Of a stretch of DNA of 45,879 bases, positions 1 to 7,377 are shown in pieces. The position numbers and the translations under genes are program-made. Origin of the DNA: a virus; IMG/VR virus record IMGVR_UViG_3300024348_000082, positions 1-45,879 of that record; one strand, given 5' to 3'. Each line of letters begins with the position of its first letter. Within the stretch, counting starts at the first letter, position 1. The notes under the pieces are model-generated. The model did no database searches and was not told where the DNA came from. It worked only from the letters and a program-made list of their open reading frames with translations.

Positions 1-94
1 AATATGAGGTTCCATCCTCGTATACCTGTCTAGCATCACTACTACCACAGTCTTCACTTAGGCAAGGTTGATCCTTTACAACTATTTTTCCCAT
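1..94 (-). CDS. T7 gp4-like primase/helicase, N-terminal fragment cut by the window edge
   Basis: Only the first 31 codons are visible; the gene continues off the left edge. The start ATG (92-94) lies one base after the stop of the upstream 58-residue gene. The peptide begins MGKIVVKDQP and then shows C-x4-C followed at once by GSSDAR and VYEDGTSY. This matches the first half of the zinc-binding element that opens T7-type primase/helicases, where a Cys pair precedes GSSD and a second Cys pair follows an xDGxxF/Y segment; that second pair would fall just outside the window. In the family this zinc domain reads the priming site on single-stranded DNA, and a RecA-like helicase domain follows. 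Position after the exonuclease and nuclease genes fits a T7-like replication module. The family call rests on a short fragment. Confidence 0.78.
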   Translation of the reverse strand, partial: MGKIVVKDQPCLSEDCGSSDARQVYEDGTSY

Positions 95-95
95 T

Positions 96-272
96 TTATT
101 TATTAATTACATTGTTAGCTGCAAAAAAGGCAGTTGATAAAAAACTAAAGGCTATAGAGACTAATAAAAAGTCTGCTGAAGTCCATTGTTCTGCGCCTGT
201 TAATAAGTTAACTGTTTGTGTCAATACTATAAGCATTGAACAAAAACCAAATGTAAAACCAATTAGTTTCAT
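96..272 (-). CDS. Small membrane protein, 58 residues, function unknown
   Basis: The ATG at 270-272 overlaps the stop of the upstream GIY-YIG gene in a TAATG arrangement, so translation is probably coupled. The product starts MKLIGFTFGF and has two hydrophobic stretches, about residues 3-19 and 36-51, separated by a polar loop containing TGAEQWTSAD. It looks like a two-span inner-membrane protein. Similar short membrane proteins sit inside replication operons of many phages without known roles. I recognise no family; a lysis-related role is possible but nothing in the sequence shows it. Confidence 0.6.
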   Translation of the reverse strand: MKLIGFTFGFCSMLIVLTQTVNLLTGAEQWTSADFLLVSIAFSFLSTAFFAANNVINK

Positions 273-718
273 TATTTTAATCCTGCTAATTTATTTAATC
301 TTTTACGATGTCTAAGAGATACTATTTCGGAAGAACGCCATTGTACCCTATCAATAAATCTGTTATACCAAATATGGTTATTAGTTGGAACCTCAACAAA
401 ACATTGAGACCATGTTTCTGCCCAACTCAAACCACCTCTAGTATAATACTGCTCTAGTACATGAAATTCAAATGAATCTATACCATTCTCTTCTATTAGT
501 GCATTAATATCTCGTGAGGAGCTAGTATAGGTTCTCCAATTACTTGGTTTACCTTTATTAAGCTTACCATTACCTCTGAAGATCTTTTTACCAATATACA
601 TCATACCATTATTTTTGTCTTTGATTAAATAAATAAATCCAAAAGCATTTTCATGATCAAGTTGTTCAGTAAAATCCCAGTGGCCATTATCCTTCTTCTT
701 TAATTTGGAAGTGGTCAT
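272..718 (-). CDS. GIY-YIG-like nuclease
   Basis: This 148-residue protein carries a GFIY motif (residues 27-30) and a YIG motif (41-43), spaced as in the GIY-YIG nuclease fold. A conserved-looking Lys/Arg region and NWRTYTSSS segment follow, and FEFHVLEQY is typical of the third strand and following helix. GIY-YIG enzymes cut DNA with a Tyr/Arg/Glu site; in phages they act as junction or recombination nucleases or as free-standing homing endonucleases. The gene overlaps the 5'-3' exonuclease upstream by 32 bases and lies in the replication block, where T7 carries its gp3 junction nuclease, so a role in DNA processing is more likely than homing. That role is inference; the fold assignment is moderately secure. 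Confidence 0.65.
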   Translation of the reverse strand: MTTSKLKKKDNGHWDFTEQLDHENAFGFIYLIKDKNNGMMYIGKKIFRGNGKLNKGKPSNWRTYTSSSRDINALIEENGIDSFEFHVLEQYYTRGGLSWAETWSQCFVEVPTNNHIWYNRFIDRVQWRSSEIVSLRHRKRLNKLAGLK

Positions 719-1391
719 TTATATAGCGCCAAATGTGGATTAACCTGCCATTAGCAAGTAAATACGGTTTCCACTGGTCGCCATAATGTTGTTTGTAAGC
801 ATTTATTACTGCTGCCTTTCTTTTATTATTATTATTACAGCCCTCTAAAATCTTTAAAGCCTTTACTGGCCCGACTTTAGGTAATCCAGGAATATTGTCT
901 ACAGCATCACCCATTAAAATTTGTTTCCAATAATGGATATCTGCTGATTCCTCATCTACTTCATAGTGCTCATCTTTTCCTGGTTTAAAGTGCTTCCCAG
1001 GAATACAATCTAGATCTTTATCTATTGTGCATACTACAAATGGATCGTTATCCCTAGTCGCTTCTAATGCCCAAATTCGAATTAAGTCATCTGCCTCAAA
1101 TCCGTGAGCAACTACAGCATTAGGGTGATTACAAAACCATTCTTTAAGTTCATCAAAATATTCAGCTCTATTCTTTTTAGATGCTAACCTAGATGCACTT
1201 CTTTTATATTCTTTAAAAAACTCTTCTCTCCAATTATTTGGACCACCAATTGCAATGAGGTAATCAGTGCAAAAGGTGTTTTCAATAACTTCTTGAAGAA
1301 CTTCGTCTAATTTAATTTTAGCTTCTTCTACGTCTTCAGTATCCCAAATGGCCTGATATAGTAGAACGTCTCCGTCTACTAATGCTATCAT
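687..1391 (-). CDS. 5'-3' exonuclease / flap nuclease (T7 gp6-like)
   Basis: A 234-residue nuclease of the FEN/5'-3' exonuclease family. The N terminus MIALVDGDVLLYQ supplies the first metal-binding Asp; HGFEADDLI (around residues 96-104) and CTIDKDLDCIPG supply the central acidic clusters; GDAVDNIPGLPKVGPVKAL is the helix-3-turn-helix DNA-binding region that closes the active site. In T7-like phages this enzyme removes RNA primers and degrades host DNA to supply nucleotides. Length is somewhat below T7 gp6 (about 300 residues), as in other marine-type phages. The start overlaps the upstream 62-residue gene by four bases (ATGA type) and the 3' end overlaps the GIY-YIG gene. Confidence 0.88.
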   Translation of the reverse strand: MIALVDGDVLLYQAIWDTEDVEEAKIKLDEVLQEVIENTFCTDYLIAIGGPNNWREEFFKEYKRSASRLASKKNRAEYFDELKEWFCNHPNAVVAHGFEADDLIRIWALEATRDNDPFVVCTIDKDLDCIPGKHFKPGKDEHYEVDEESADIHYWKQILMGDAVDNIPGLPKVGPVKALKILEGCNNNNKRKAAVINAYKQHYGDQWKPYLLANGRLIHIWRYINDHFQIKEEG

Positions 1392-1576
1392 ACTGGGTAG
1401 GTTACTTTCTCGAATCCGTATTTTTTAACTCGAGCTAGTAGCTTCTTACCTACTTTGTTACGAACTTTGTATTTAATAATTGTAGGACGATCTACAAAAC
1501 TAAGATACAAATACTTATCACCACGAGGATATGTGTATGTTGCTGATGGAACTTTATATACTAATGCTTTTTTCAT
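1388..1576 (-). CDS. Small basic protein, 62 residues, function unknown
   Basis: A 62-residue, strongly basic product (MKKALVYKVP..., many Lys/Tyr). It is joined by 4-base overlaps both to the dCMP deaminase upstream and to the exonuclease downstream, so it is clearly part of the replication operon. Predicted mostly beta with a basic C-terminal helix (KKLLARVKKYG). No family recognised. Confidence 0.65.
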   Translation of the reverse strand: MKKALVYKVPSATYTYPRGDKYLYLSFVDRPTIIKYKVRNKVGKKLLARVKKYGFEKVTYPV

Positions 1577-1986
1577 TTTTGTTGTACTCTTATATTACTG
1601 TGAATTAATGTTAAAATACCTGAATCAGTTTTATATCTGTCTGAGAAGATTACCCTCTCAACACCAGATTGGATTAGTAATAGTGAACAATTGTCACATG
1701 GAGCAGTTGTTACATATACTGTTGATCCTTTTAAACTCAAACCTTCTGCAGCAGCCTTAGAGACTAAATTTGCTTCAGCATGAATTACATAGGATAGTGT
1801 TTTATTATAATCATCTTCACATTTATTAGGAAAACCAGTAGGTGTTCCATTAAATCCAAAGCTGAGAATATTGTTATTTTTTACTGCAATAGCACCAACT
1901 TTACGCTTTTCAGCATGAGACATTAGTGCTATCCTTTTAGCAAGATCTAAATACAGGGAATCGTAGCGATCTTCTTTTGTAACCAT
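1573..1986 (-). CDS. Deoxycytidylate (dCMP) deaminase
   Basis: A 137-residue member of the cytidine/deoxycytidylate deaminase family. The zinc site is complete: HAE at residues 69-71 (His ligand and catalytic Glu) and PCDNC at 96-100 (two Cys ligands). The N-terminal half has KVGAIAV and FGFNGTPTGFP, the usual substrate-side elements of dCMP deaminases. The enzyme converts dCMP to dUMP, feeding thymidylate synthesis, which suits an AT-rich phage. I see no thymidylate synthase here, so dUMP would go to a host enzyme or one outside the window. The gene overlaps the preceding 163-residue gene by 40 bases, a longer overlap than its neighbours show. Confidence 0.9.
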   Translation of the reverse strand: MVTKEDRYDSLYLDLAKRIALMSHAEKRKVGAIAVKNNNILSFGFNGTPTGFPNKCEDDYNKTLSYVIHAEANLVSKAAAEGLSLKGSTVYVTTAPCDNCSLLLIQSGVERVIFSDRYKTDSGILTLIHSNIRVQQK

Positions 1987-2438
1987 GAAGGTGCATCCCT
2001 ATTCGTATATCGCATTAAATTTATCTTTTCAGTTAAATAATAATGGCGGTATGATTCAACCGCATCGTCTAACCTACAATGATCTGGCATTGCTAGAGGT
2101 GGATCTTGCCACCCATCTGCTTTAATGTCCCTTGGAAAAGTAGCAAGTGCATCCGAATGATCTAGAATAGTTTTATGTACTTTTCCAAATCGATGAGTAT
2201 ATTCTTTACCAAGTTCTTCCATAAGAATATAAAGCCACATATAATGCTTAATGCTACTACGAACCCAAACAGCAGAAGGATGATTGTCATGTGTCTTTTT
2301 ATAAGGCCCACCTTCACCAACTATATGATGGGCAGTGGATAATAACTGTGCTGACTCAAGAATCATCTTTACTACATGAGCATCATAGTGAGCCTTAGCA
2401 CATTCCGTTTGGTTTTTGTCTAGATAAAATATGTTCAT
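1947..2438 (-). CDS. Conserved phage protein with HxxHVVKM-type motif, function unknown
   Basis: A 163-residue protein starting MNIFYLDKNQTECAKAHYD. The N-terminal stretch with DAHVVKMILESAQLLSTAHH, then NHPSAVWVR and YTHRFGKVHKT, then a C-terminal AMPDHCRLDDAVESYRHYY, follows a pattern I recall from uncharacterised proteins in marine T4-like and T7-like phages. The recurring His, Lys and Glu residues suggest an enzyme, but I know of no established activity and assign none. It overlaps the upstream nucleotidyltransferase by four bases and the dCMP deaminase downstream, inside the nucleotide-metabolism block. Confidence 0.7.
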   Translation of the reverse strand: MNIFYLDKNQTECAKAHYDAHVVKMILESAQLLSTAHHIVGEGGPYKKTHDNHPSAVWVRSSIKHYMWLYILMEELGKEYTHRFGKVHKTILDHSDALATFPRDIKADGWQDPPLAMPDHCRLDDAVESYRHYYLTEKINLMRYTNRDAPSWLQKKIATIPCI

Positions 2439-3019
2439 GATTCATATACAGGTGTAAAGTCAGGATACTTAGCTTGAATTTTCTTTATGTATTGTGGATC
2501 ATCAGTCTTTTTAATTAAATGAACTTTAAACTGTTTACTAATATCAAATTCAATATTAGTGTCTAATTCGTAATCAGTTGGGTTATCTAAGTAACTCCAA
2601 TTATAACCACGAATATAATATGCTTTAGATAAACTTCCATGGAAAGTATCTATCATATCAATTGGTAGTCGATCGCATAATATAATCTGAATTGGCATAA
2701 AGCAATTCTTTACATTAAATACACCAAGCACCCCATTATCTAAACTATGCATATAATAAGAATCTTTAGTTACATCTTCAATTTCATTAGATTGAAGTTC
2801 TAAAGCTTGAGAAACCCGAGCCATAACACTTTCTCTTGGTTCATTGTGATATCCACGAATGTAGACATCTAAGTCTTTAGCAATATTATTTAATGCCCAG
2901 TCTCGTGGTGCTCCACCTAAGATACAAGAATCTGGGTCTACCATGTGCAACATGTTTAATACTGCATTAGCACATGCTTTTTGTGCTTCAATAAATTTTA
3001 CTAAATTAGACTTAGTCAT
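2435..3019 (-). CDS. Nucleotidyltransferase-fold protein (CCA-adding/poly(A) polymerase head-like)
   Basis: From the ATG at 3017-3019 the product is 194 residues; an upstream TTG in frame is possible but less likely. Residues 34-58 show LGGAPRD, then ten residues on, KDLDVYIRG. This GG...RD...DxD arrangement is the metal- and nucleotide-binding head of the DNA polymerase beta superfamily, as in CCA-adding enzymes. The protein lacks the long C-terminal tRNA-binding domains of a true CCA enzyme, so the substrate is unknown. The two tRNA genes here already encode CCA ends, which argues against tRNA maturation as the main role, though end repair is conceivable. It overlaps the next gene by four bases. 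Confidence 0.7.
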   Translation of the reverse strand: MTKSNLVKFIEAQKACANAVLNMLHMVDPDSCILGGAPRDWALNNIAKDLDVYIRGYHNEPRESVMARVSQALELQSNEIEDVTKDSYYMHSLDNGVLGVFNVKNCFMPIQIILCDRLPIDMIDTFHGSLSKAYYIRGYNWSYLDNPTDYELDTNIEFDISKQFKVHLIKKTDDPQYIKKIQAKYPDFTPVYES

Positions 3020-3027
3020 ATTTTCTT

Positions 3028-3225
3028 TCAAAATTTAATTTTACTTTTACCTGTAGACCAAAGAGGTTTATGATTTAATAGTTTTAAACCATTATTTGCA
3101 ATCTTTTCATCAACTAAACTTTTATAAAAGTTAGCTGCTTTATCTGGATCTATATTTACATTAATATTATCTGCTCCAATTTTATGGACACCTCTACGAC
3201 CAATACTACTAACATTTTTGCTCAT
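3028..3225 (-). CDS. Small protein, 65 residues, function unknown
   Basis: The ATG at 3223-3225 follows the DNA polymerase stop by 12 bases, with AAGGAAA upstream as ribosome binding site. The product begins MSKNVSSIGRRGVHKIG and is basic at both ends (C-terminal GKSKIKF). No membrane segment and no recognised family. Lies in the replication operon between DNA polymerase and the nucleotidyltransferase. Confidence 0.6.
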   Translation of the reverse strand: MSKNVSSIGRRGVHKIGADNINVNIDPDKAANFYKSLVDEKIANNGLKLLNHKPLWSTGKSKIKF

Positions 3226-3237
3226 ACTATTTCCTTA

Positions 3238-5115
3238 TTAATGAACATCATACCAATTACTACCAATTTTAGATTCGCCATCCATAATATCCACACCAAA
3301 CAGCTTAGGACCATCTTGGAAAGCTTTCTTAGCAATCTCAGATGCTCTTTCAGCATACTCAGTAGGGACTTCAAATTCAATCTCATCATGATAAAAGATC
3401 AAGGGATTGAATGGTATGTTTTCCTCTTTGAGTCTAACATAGGTAAGAGCAGTAGCTGCCTTACATGTAATAGCCTCACAACTCTGTAACAGATAGTTGA
3501 GAGACTTATGGGCAGATTCACATGGAATCTTTCTACCATCAAGAGCAGGAATCCAAGGGTTGCCACGACTTTCTGTTTGATTATAAACAGCATTAATTCG
3601 TTTAATCAATGGATCTAATCCTGGAATACGTTTTGCAAATTCAGCCTTAACTTTATTGCCTAATTTAGCATTACGAACACCAGTCAAAATTAAAGATACT
3701 TTCTCACCACCAGCACCAAACAAATAAGCATAAATGAATGGCTTTGCTAATTTACGAGATACAGTAGGATCCTTAATAATCTTAGGAAACTTAGATTGTT
3801 CCTCTGTCATTACAGCCGTTAATACATCTGCATTTTTCTGATGAACATCTCCATTTAAAACTTCATTTGTGTATTCATCATTTTTTAGATAATGACATAA
3901 AGCTCTAAATTGATTACCAGAAGAGTCAGCGCCAATAATTGTATACCCAGTAGTGGCCATAAATAACTTGCGAATATCTGCACCCCACTCTGAATCAGCA
4001 CCTGGAACATTGACAATACCACTATGTCTAGCACGACCAGTTGGAGTAGAGATAGTAAAACAACTACCATGTAATCGATTATTCTCATCTAAAGACTCCA
4101 ACCATCCAGATAAAATAGAATGCCTAGATCTAGTAGTATAGTATTTATCAATTAGCATTCCTACATCACCTAATTTCTCTAGTGAGCTAGTAGTTAGCTT
4201 TTCGGATACTTTGATAAACTCATTACCTTGTTTCTTCCAATTCCAATCATCAGGTTCCCAACCAATTTTGTGTAAATATAATTTTACTGAATCAATATTA
4301 CCTAAATCAGGTTGTACATATTCAAATCGTTGGTATGGACCTTCTACCAGACGATCATCCCTGCCATTAGAAGGATCAATATTAAAATATCTAGCAGTAA
4401 CGGCATCATAATTACCGTTCTTAATCCACTTTGGTATTTTAGGTTGTTTATCCAAGACTTTAGTTTCTGTACTAAGTCGTGGCTCAATAACAGCTTGAAC
4501 TTCTGCCATTTGAGCTTCCATAGCAGCCAATAGTTTTGTAGCAGCATCTTTGTCAAATTGCCATCCTATATATTCTGCATCAGCACAAAATTGTGCGGTA
4601 AGGTGCTCATTTTTAATAGAAGTTTTAAGATATGGCTTTTTCTCAGTCATAACTTTTAATTCTCTAACAAGACCTTTATAGACCTTAACGTTAATCTTTA
4701 CGTCTTCTCTACACCGATGTAACATGTCGTTTGAATACTGACTCCAGTCTTCATGTTCAACTTTGCTATGACCAAGGTACTCACCCCATACAGCTAGAGA
4801 ATGTTTTCCGTTGAATCGATCATAATCTATGACTTGCGATAATAACATCGTGTCATATAATTTGATATCTTTATTTGGAATCCAATTGTATAGTTTTCGG
4901 AGAACAAGTAAGTCATAGCCAATAATATTATGGCCAATTAAACTTGTTGCTTTCGATAGGTGTTGTAAGCCTTGCTCTAAGCTTGGATATTGTGGATCAT
5001 AGTCAGTAAAGATTAACTCTTCACCAGTACTAGTATCATTTGTCACAATCATCCAAACTTTACTTACAGTGTCTAGTAGACCATCGCTTTCAATGTCAAA
5101 TACTAGATTACTCAT
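3238..5115 (-). CDS. T7-like family A DNA polymerase with 3'-5' exonuclease domain
   Basis: A 625-residue replicative polymerase. The N-terminal proofreading domain has Exo I (VFDIESDG, D7/E9), Exo II (LIGHNIIGYDLL) and Exo III (CREDVKINVKVY). The polymerase domain has motif A (GADSSGNQF, D397), motif B (RKLAKPFIYAYLFGAGGEK) and motif C (YHDEIEFE, D577). Motif B keeps Lys and the Tyr that aligns with T7 Tyr526, the position affecting discrimination against dideoxynucleotides. It is about 80 residues shorter than T7 gp5; the region matching the thioredoxin-binding insert (around residues 200-275) seems shorter and lacks the Lys-rich loop of T7, so the processivity factor may differ. That last point is inference. 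It overlaps the DUF3310 gene upstream by eight bases. Confidence 0.95.
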   Translation of the reverse strand: MSNLVFDIESDGLLDTVSKVWMIVTNDTSTGEELIFTDYDPQYPSLEQGLQHLSKATSLIGHNIIGYDLLVLRKLYNWIPNKDIKLYDTMLLSQVIDYDRFNGKHSLAVWGEYLGHSKVEHEDWSQYSNDMLHRCREDVKINVKVYKGLVRELKVMTEKKPYLKTSIKNEHLTAQFCADAEYIGWQFDKDAATKLLAAMEAQMAEVQAVIEPRLSTETKVLDKQPKIPKWIKNGNYDAVTARYFNIDPSNGRDDRLVEGPYQRFEYVQPDLGNIDSVKLYLHKIGWEPDDWNWKKQGNEFIKVSEKLTTSSLEKLGDVGMLIDKYYTTRSRHSILSGWLESLDENNRLHGSCFTISTPTGRARHSGIVNVPGADSEWGADIRKLFMATTGYTIIGADSSGNQFRALCHYLKNDEYTNEVLNGDVHQKNADVLTAVMTEEQSKFPKIIKDPTVSRKLAKPFIYAYLFGAGGEKVSLILTGVRNAKLGNKVKAEFAKRIPGLDPLIKRINAVYNQTESRGNPWIPALDGRKIPCESAHKSLNYLLQSCEAITCKAATALTYVRLKEENIPFNPLIFYHDEIEFEVPTEYAERASEIAKKAFQDGPKLFGVDIMDGESKIGSNWYDVH

Positions 5116-5698
5116 TTAAAATTTTTTCAATATCTTTAATTCGAATAGGTTGATTATTGTTCTTAGTGTAAGCAAGTAGGAATTTTAAATACCATAATGC
5201 TTTACCAAGTTCTTGTTGTTCAGCATCTTTACCACCTAGGCGGTCGAGATACTTTCGTACTTGTAACTCTACTGCTGCTTTAAAGCAAGTAGGATCACGA
5301 AAGCTAGGAAGATACTGCATAGTCTCTAGCCATTGTAAATCCATCACATAACTCTGATAGTGACTAGGATTAATAGCACTTTGGTAGTTAGGATTAAGAT
5401 TATTGTTTTCTGCTGTTGGTGGATTTTCTTTTAAGTATTTCATAAGTTGATCTACTTCCCATTCGTCATCACCATCTTCAATTGCCCAATGATTTAGTAA
5501 GTTACGATATTCATTTATAGAATTAATATGATTTAATTCCTTAGAACGATTCTTAACACTAGTAGGCCAAATACATTTAATAGTAAAGAAATCCATATTG
5601 TCTTTCCATGCAGTAACAGCATGTTCAAAGTCATTATAAGTTCCTACTATACCACGATTTTTGCCATATGAGTATATTTCATAAATCGGCACGTACAT
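5108..5698 (-). CDS. DUF3310-domain protein (T7 gp1.7 nucleotide kinase-like C-terminal region)
   Basis: A 196-residue protein. The C-terminal part from about residue 108 has INPSHYQSY, then an acidic/aromatic helix, a KYLDRLGGKD motif and KALWYLKFLLAY, the signature of DUF3310. T7 gp1.7, which carries this domain, phosphorylates dTMP and dGMP, so a role in dNTP supply is plausible. The N-terminal 105 residues (MYVPIYEIYSYGKNRG..., with an acidic segment EDGDDEWEVD) are not part of that domain and I do not recognise them. It overlaps the 62-residue gene upstream by 20 bases and DNA polymerase downstream by eight. Confidence 0.75.
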   Translation of the reverse strand: MYVPIYEIYSYGKNRGIVGTYNDFEHAVTAWKDNMDFFTIKCIWPTSVKNRSKELNHINSINEYRNLLNHWAIEDGDDEWEVDQLMKYLKENPPTAENNNLNPNYQSAINPSHYQSYVMDLQWLETMQYLPSFRDPTCFKAAVELQVRKYLDRLGGKDAEQQELGKALWYLKFLLAYTKNNNQPIRIKDIEKILNE

Positions 5699-5867
5699 CT
5701 AATTTTCCTTCTTCTACTTTATATAAACTACCTTCTGCAATAGCATCTTTTAGCATCCTAATAAATGCATAATTTAAAAGATACTCTCTTGCTTCATTAT
5801 CTAAATCTAATACTACATTTGCGCTACCATCTTCATTTTCAGAGATAGTATTAAGAGTAAATTTCAT
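5679..5867 (-). CDS. Small acidic protein, 62 residues, function unknown
   Basis: Starts MKFTLNTISENEDGSANVVLDLDNEA; acidic and probably mixed alpha/beta. The ATG overlaps the last base of the upstream 87-residue gene and the C terminus overlaps the DUF3310 start. The pattern of a short beta hairpin followed by a helix resembles small phage proteins of unknown role in other T7-like genomes. No function assigned. Confidence 0.6.
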   Translation of the reverse strand: MKFTLNTISENEDGSANVVLDLDNEAREYLLNYAFIRMLKDAIAEGSLYKVEEGKLDVRADL

Positions 5868-6130
5868 TAGTAAACATCTCCATTTTCTTGAATCTTTTTA
5901 TCTTCGTATGGGGAGGCTACCCTACGATAAAATTCAAGTTTAGCACCTTCTAAAGCACCTACAATATCGTTAATTGCTTGGTAATTACCTTTATCTGAAC
6001 GATTAAAGTAATCACGTACAATAGATGTAACAACAAAGTTTAACTCACCTGGGCTAGTGCATAAATCACCAACTTCGGCTACACTTTTTGTATGTAAGAA
6101 TTGTTTAAAATCCTGTCTGATATAAGGCAT
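5867..6130 (-). CDS. Small helical protein, 87 residues, function unknown
   Basis: Starts MPYIRQDFKQFLH; contains CTSPGELNFVVTSIV and a helix-rich middle (YQAINDIVGALEGAKLEFYRR). The start overlaps the stop of the deoxyribosyltransferase-like gene as TAATG. The segment INDIVGALEGAKLEFYRRV resembles small uncharacterised proteins I recall from phage nucleotide-metabolism blocks, where they are usually annotated as hypothetical. No function assigned. Confidence 0.62.
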   Translation of the reverse strand: MPYIRQDFKQFLHTKSVAEVGDLCTSPGELNFVVTSIVRDYFNRSDKGNYQAINDIVGALEGAKLEFYRRVASPYEDKKIQENGDVY

Positions 6131-6543
6131 TAATCTAAATACTCCGTGATAATAGTGTCACATGCTTTATCCACTGTGGATCTCCACTCTGTAACTAAGG
6201 ATTCAAAGAAAGGGTGAATAGTAGAAGCATCAGCTTTAAATGCAACTACTGGCTTACGTAATACATAAGAAGCATAAAATACTTCCATAGCAGTACCGTG
6301 TTTAGCAATTGTAGGATTGTCTAAGTTAACAAGAATTAAATCTGATTCTTGGATATCACGAAGATCTAACTCAAATATTCTCTTCATGTACTTAGCTTGA
6401 AAGTCATGAACCCTACGAGTAGGATCAAGAACTTTTTGATCTGCTTGCTGAAGTAATTCAGTAGCAACATTACGCCAACCTTTTGCATCTTCAATAGAGA
6501 CATGCTCCATTGGTCCTGCTAGATAAATAGTTCTTTGTTTCAT
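6130..6543 (-). CDS. Nucleoside 2-deoxyribosyltransferase-like protein
   Basis: A 137-residue protein opening with IYLAGPM (residues 6-12), a middle DLRDIQESDLILVNL, and HGTAMEVFYA with E87. This is the layout of the nucleoside 2-deoxyribosyltransferase fold and of related DUF4406 proteins: a YLAGP nucleotide loop, an Asp-rich D..SD strand, and a GT..E helix carrying the nucleophilic Glu. The family exchanges or hydrolyses the base of deoxynucleosides or nucleotides, so a dNTP salvage or nucleotide-clearing role fits beside dCMP deaminase and DUF3310. The exact reaction cannot be read from sequence. Overlaps a 61-residue gene upstream by about 50 bases. Confidence 0.75.
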   Translation of the reverse strand: MKQRTIYLAGPMEHVSIEDAKGWRNVATELLQQADQKVLDPTRRVHDFQAKYMKRIFELDLRDIQESDLILVNLDNPTIAKHGTAMEVFYASYVLRKPVVAFKADASTIHPFFESLVTEWRSTVDKACDTIITEYLD

Positions 6544-6676
6544 TTTGTTTTATAACTTGATTTGCAAACTCTGTTAAAAATTTCAAAACATCTTCTGGAT
6601 CTTCTACACACCACATATGAGGTGTTGTATTAGACGCTAAATGTGCTTGTTCTGCAGCTTCGGATATATCAATCAT
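6491..6676 (-). CDS. Small protein, 61 residues, function unknown
   Basis: Starts MIDISEAAEQAHLASNTTPH and is linked by a 4-base ATGA overlap to the 99-residue gene upstream. Its last 17 codons overlap the start of the deoxyribosyltransferase-like gene in another frame. Mostly helical, no membrane segment. The overlap makes the call less certain, but no other gene fills 6544-6672. Confidence 0.5.
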   Translation of the reverse strand: MIDISEAAEQAHLASNTTPHMWCVEDPEDVLKFLTEFANQVIKQNETKNYLSSRTNGACLY

Positions 6677-6972
6677 AATTCTTCTAGTATACGCATATAG
6701 TTAGCAGTATACCATAGACCACCTTGACTATGAGGTCTTTGATGCCTAGTGTAGTCTTGGATTTCTACTTTACACCACACTCGATCTTTGTAGCTTAAGT
6801 GAGGTGCATTCGCAGTAGAGCAACAATGCCAACCAGGGCGATAAGCGTAGCCAACAGTAGGATGTGATTCTGCTCCATAAAGAACGTCTTTCTGTATTTT
6901 CTGTTTACGATTAATAAATAATGGACCATAGGTTCCATCTTTACGCTTCTTAAATAGTTTATATGCAATCAT
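6673..6972 (-). CDS. Conserved hypothetical protein, 99 residues
   Basis: Starts MIAYKLFKKRKDGTYGPLFI and continues with ESHPTVGYAYRPGWHCC, APHLSYKDRVWCKVEI and RPHSQGGLWYTANYM. I recall this string of motifs (KRKDGTxGPLFIN, HP..G.A.RPGWHC, RVWCKVEI) from uncharacterised proteins in phages and bacteria; conserved His, Cys, Arg and Trp suggest a compact nucleic-acid or nucleotide-binding fold. I do not know its function. It overlaps both neighbours by four bases. Confidence 0.68.
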   Translation of the reverse strand: MIAYKLFKKRKDGTYGPLFINRKQKIQKDVLYGAESHPTVGYAYRPGWHCCSTANAPHLSYKDRVWCKVEIQDYTRHQRPHSQGGLWYTANYMRILEEL

Positions 6973-7244
6973 GAATTAAAGGTTAACCAGTCTGGTTCCA
7001 TAGTTACAAGATGTTGAATTAGTCCAATGTTTTCTACATCAGTTAATTGTGCAATTTCTCTAATAAATTCTCGTTCTCCCATCAATGATTCAATTGTACA
7101 AACAGTATAATCTTCATTATATGAAAAGTCATCACCTAGTTTACCTAGTAGTAACATTTCAAATTCAGTAAGAGGGTCAGTGAATGTTATAGTATATTCA
7201 GAAGTAACCAAGAACTGCTCCAATGAAGGGTACAAAGACTCCAA
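6969..7244 (-). CDS. Small acidic protein, up to 91 residues, start uncertain, function unknown
   Basis: The reading frame has no ATG near its 5' end. The longest version uses the TTG at 7242-7244; a better candidate is the TTG at 7209-7211, which has GGAG six bases upstream and would give an 80-residue protein starting VTSEYTITFTDPLTEF. Either choice overlaps the 59-residue membrane gene. The product is acidic (EFEMLLLGKLGDDFSYNEDY) with no recognised domain. Confidence 0.55.
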   Translation of the reverse strand: MESLYPSLEQFLVTSEYTITFTDPLTEFEMLLLGKLGDDFSYNEDYTVCTIESLMGEREFIREIAQLTDVENIGLIQHLVTMEPDWLTFNS

Positions 7245-7377
7245 TTATACGACCGATAATCCAACCAACTTGGGTATCAGCATTCATAGCCAGAATAGCT
7301 ACAAAGTTTGCTATCCATCCGTAGATAGACGCAACTACAATAACTAATCCAACTAAACCAGCAATAAAGTTATTCAT
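7198..7377 (-). CDS. Small membrane protein, 59 residues
   Basis: The ATG at 7375-7377 overlaps the TGA of the upstream 45-residue gene (ATGA). The product, MNNFIAGLVGLVIVVASIYG then WIANFVAILAM, a short polar break with NADTQVGW, and IIGRIIGVFVPFIGAVLGYF, has two hydrophobic segments, about residues 4-30 and 38-58. It is a likely two-span inner-membrane protein. Size and topology would allow a holin-type or superinfection role, but no family is recognised. Confidence 0.62.
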   Translation of the reverse strand: MNNFIAGLVGLVIVVASIYGWIANFVAILAMNADTQVGWIIGRIIGVFVPFIGAVLGYF

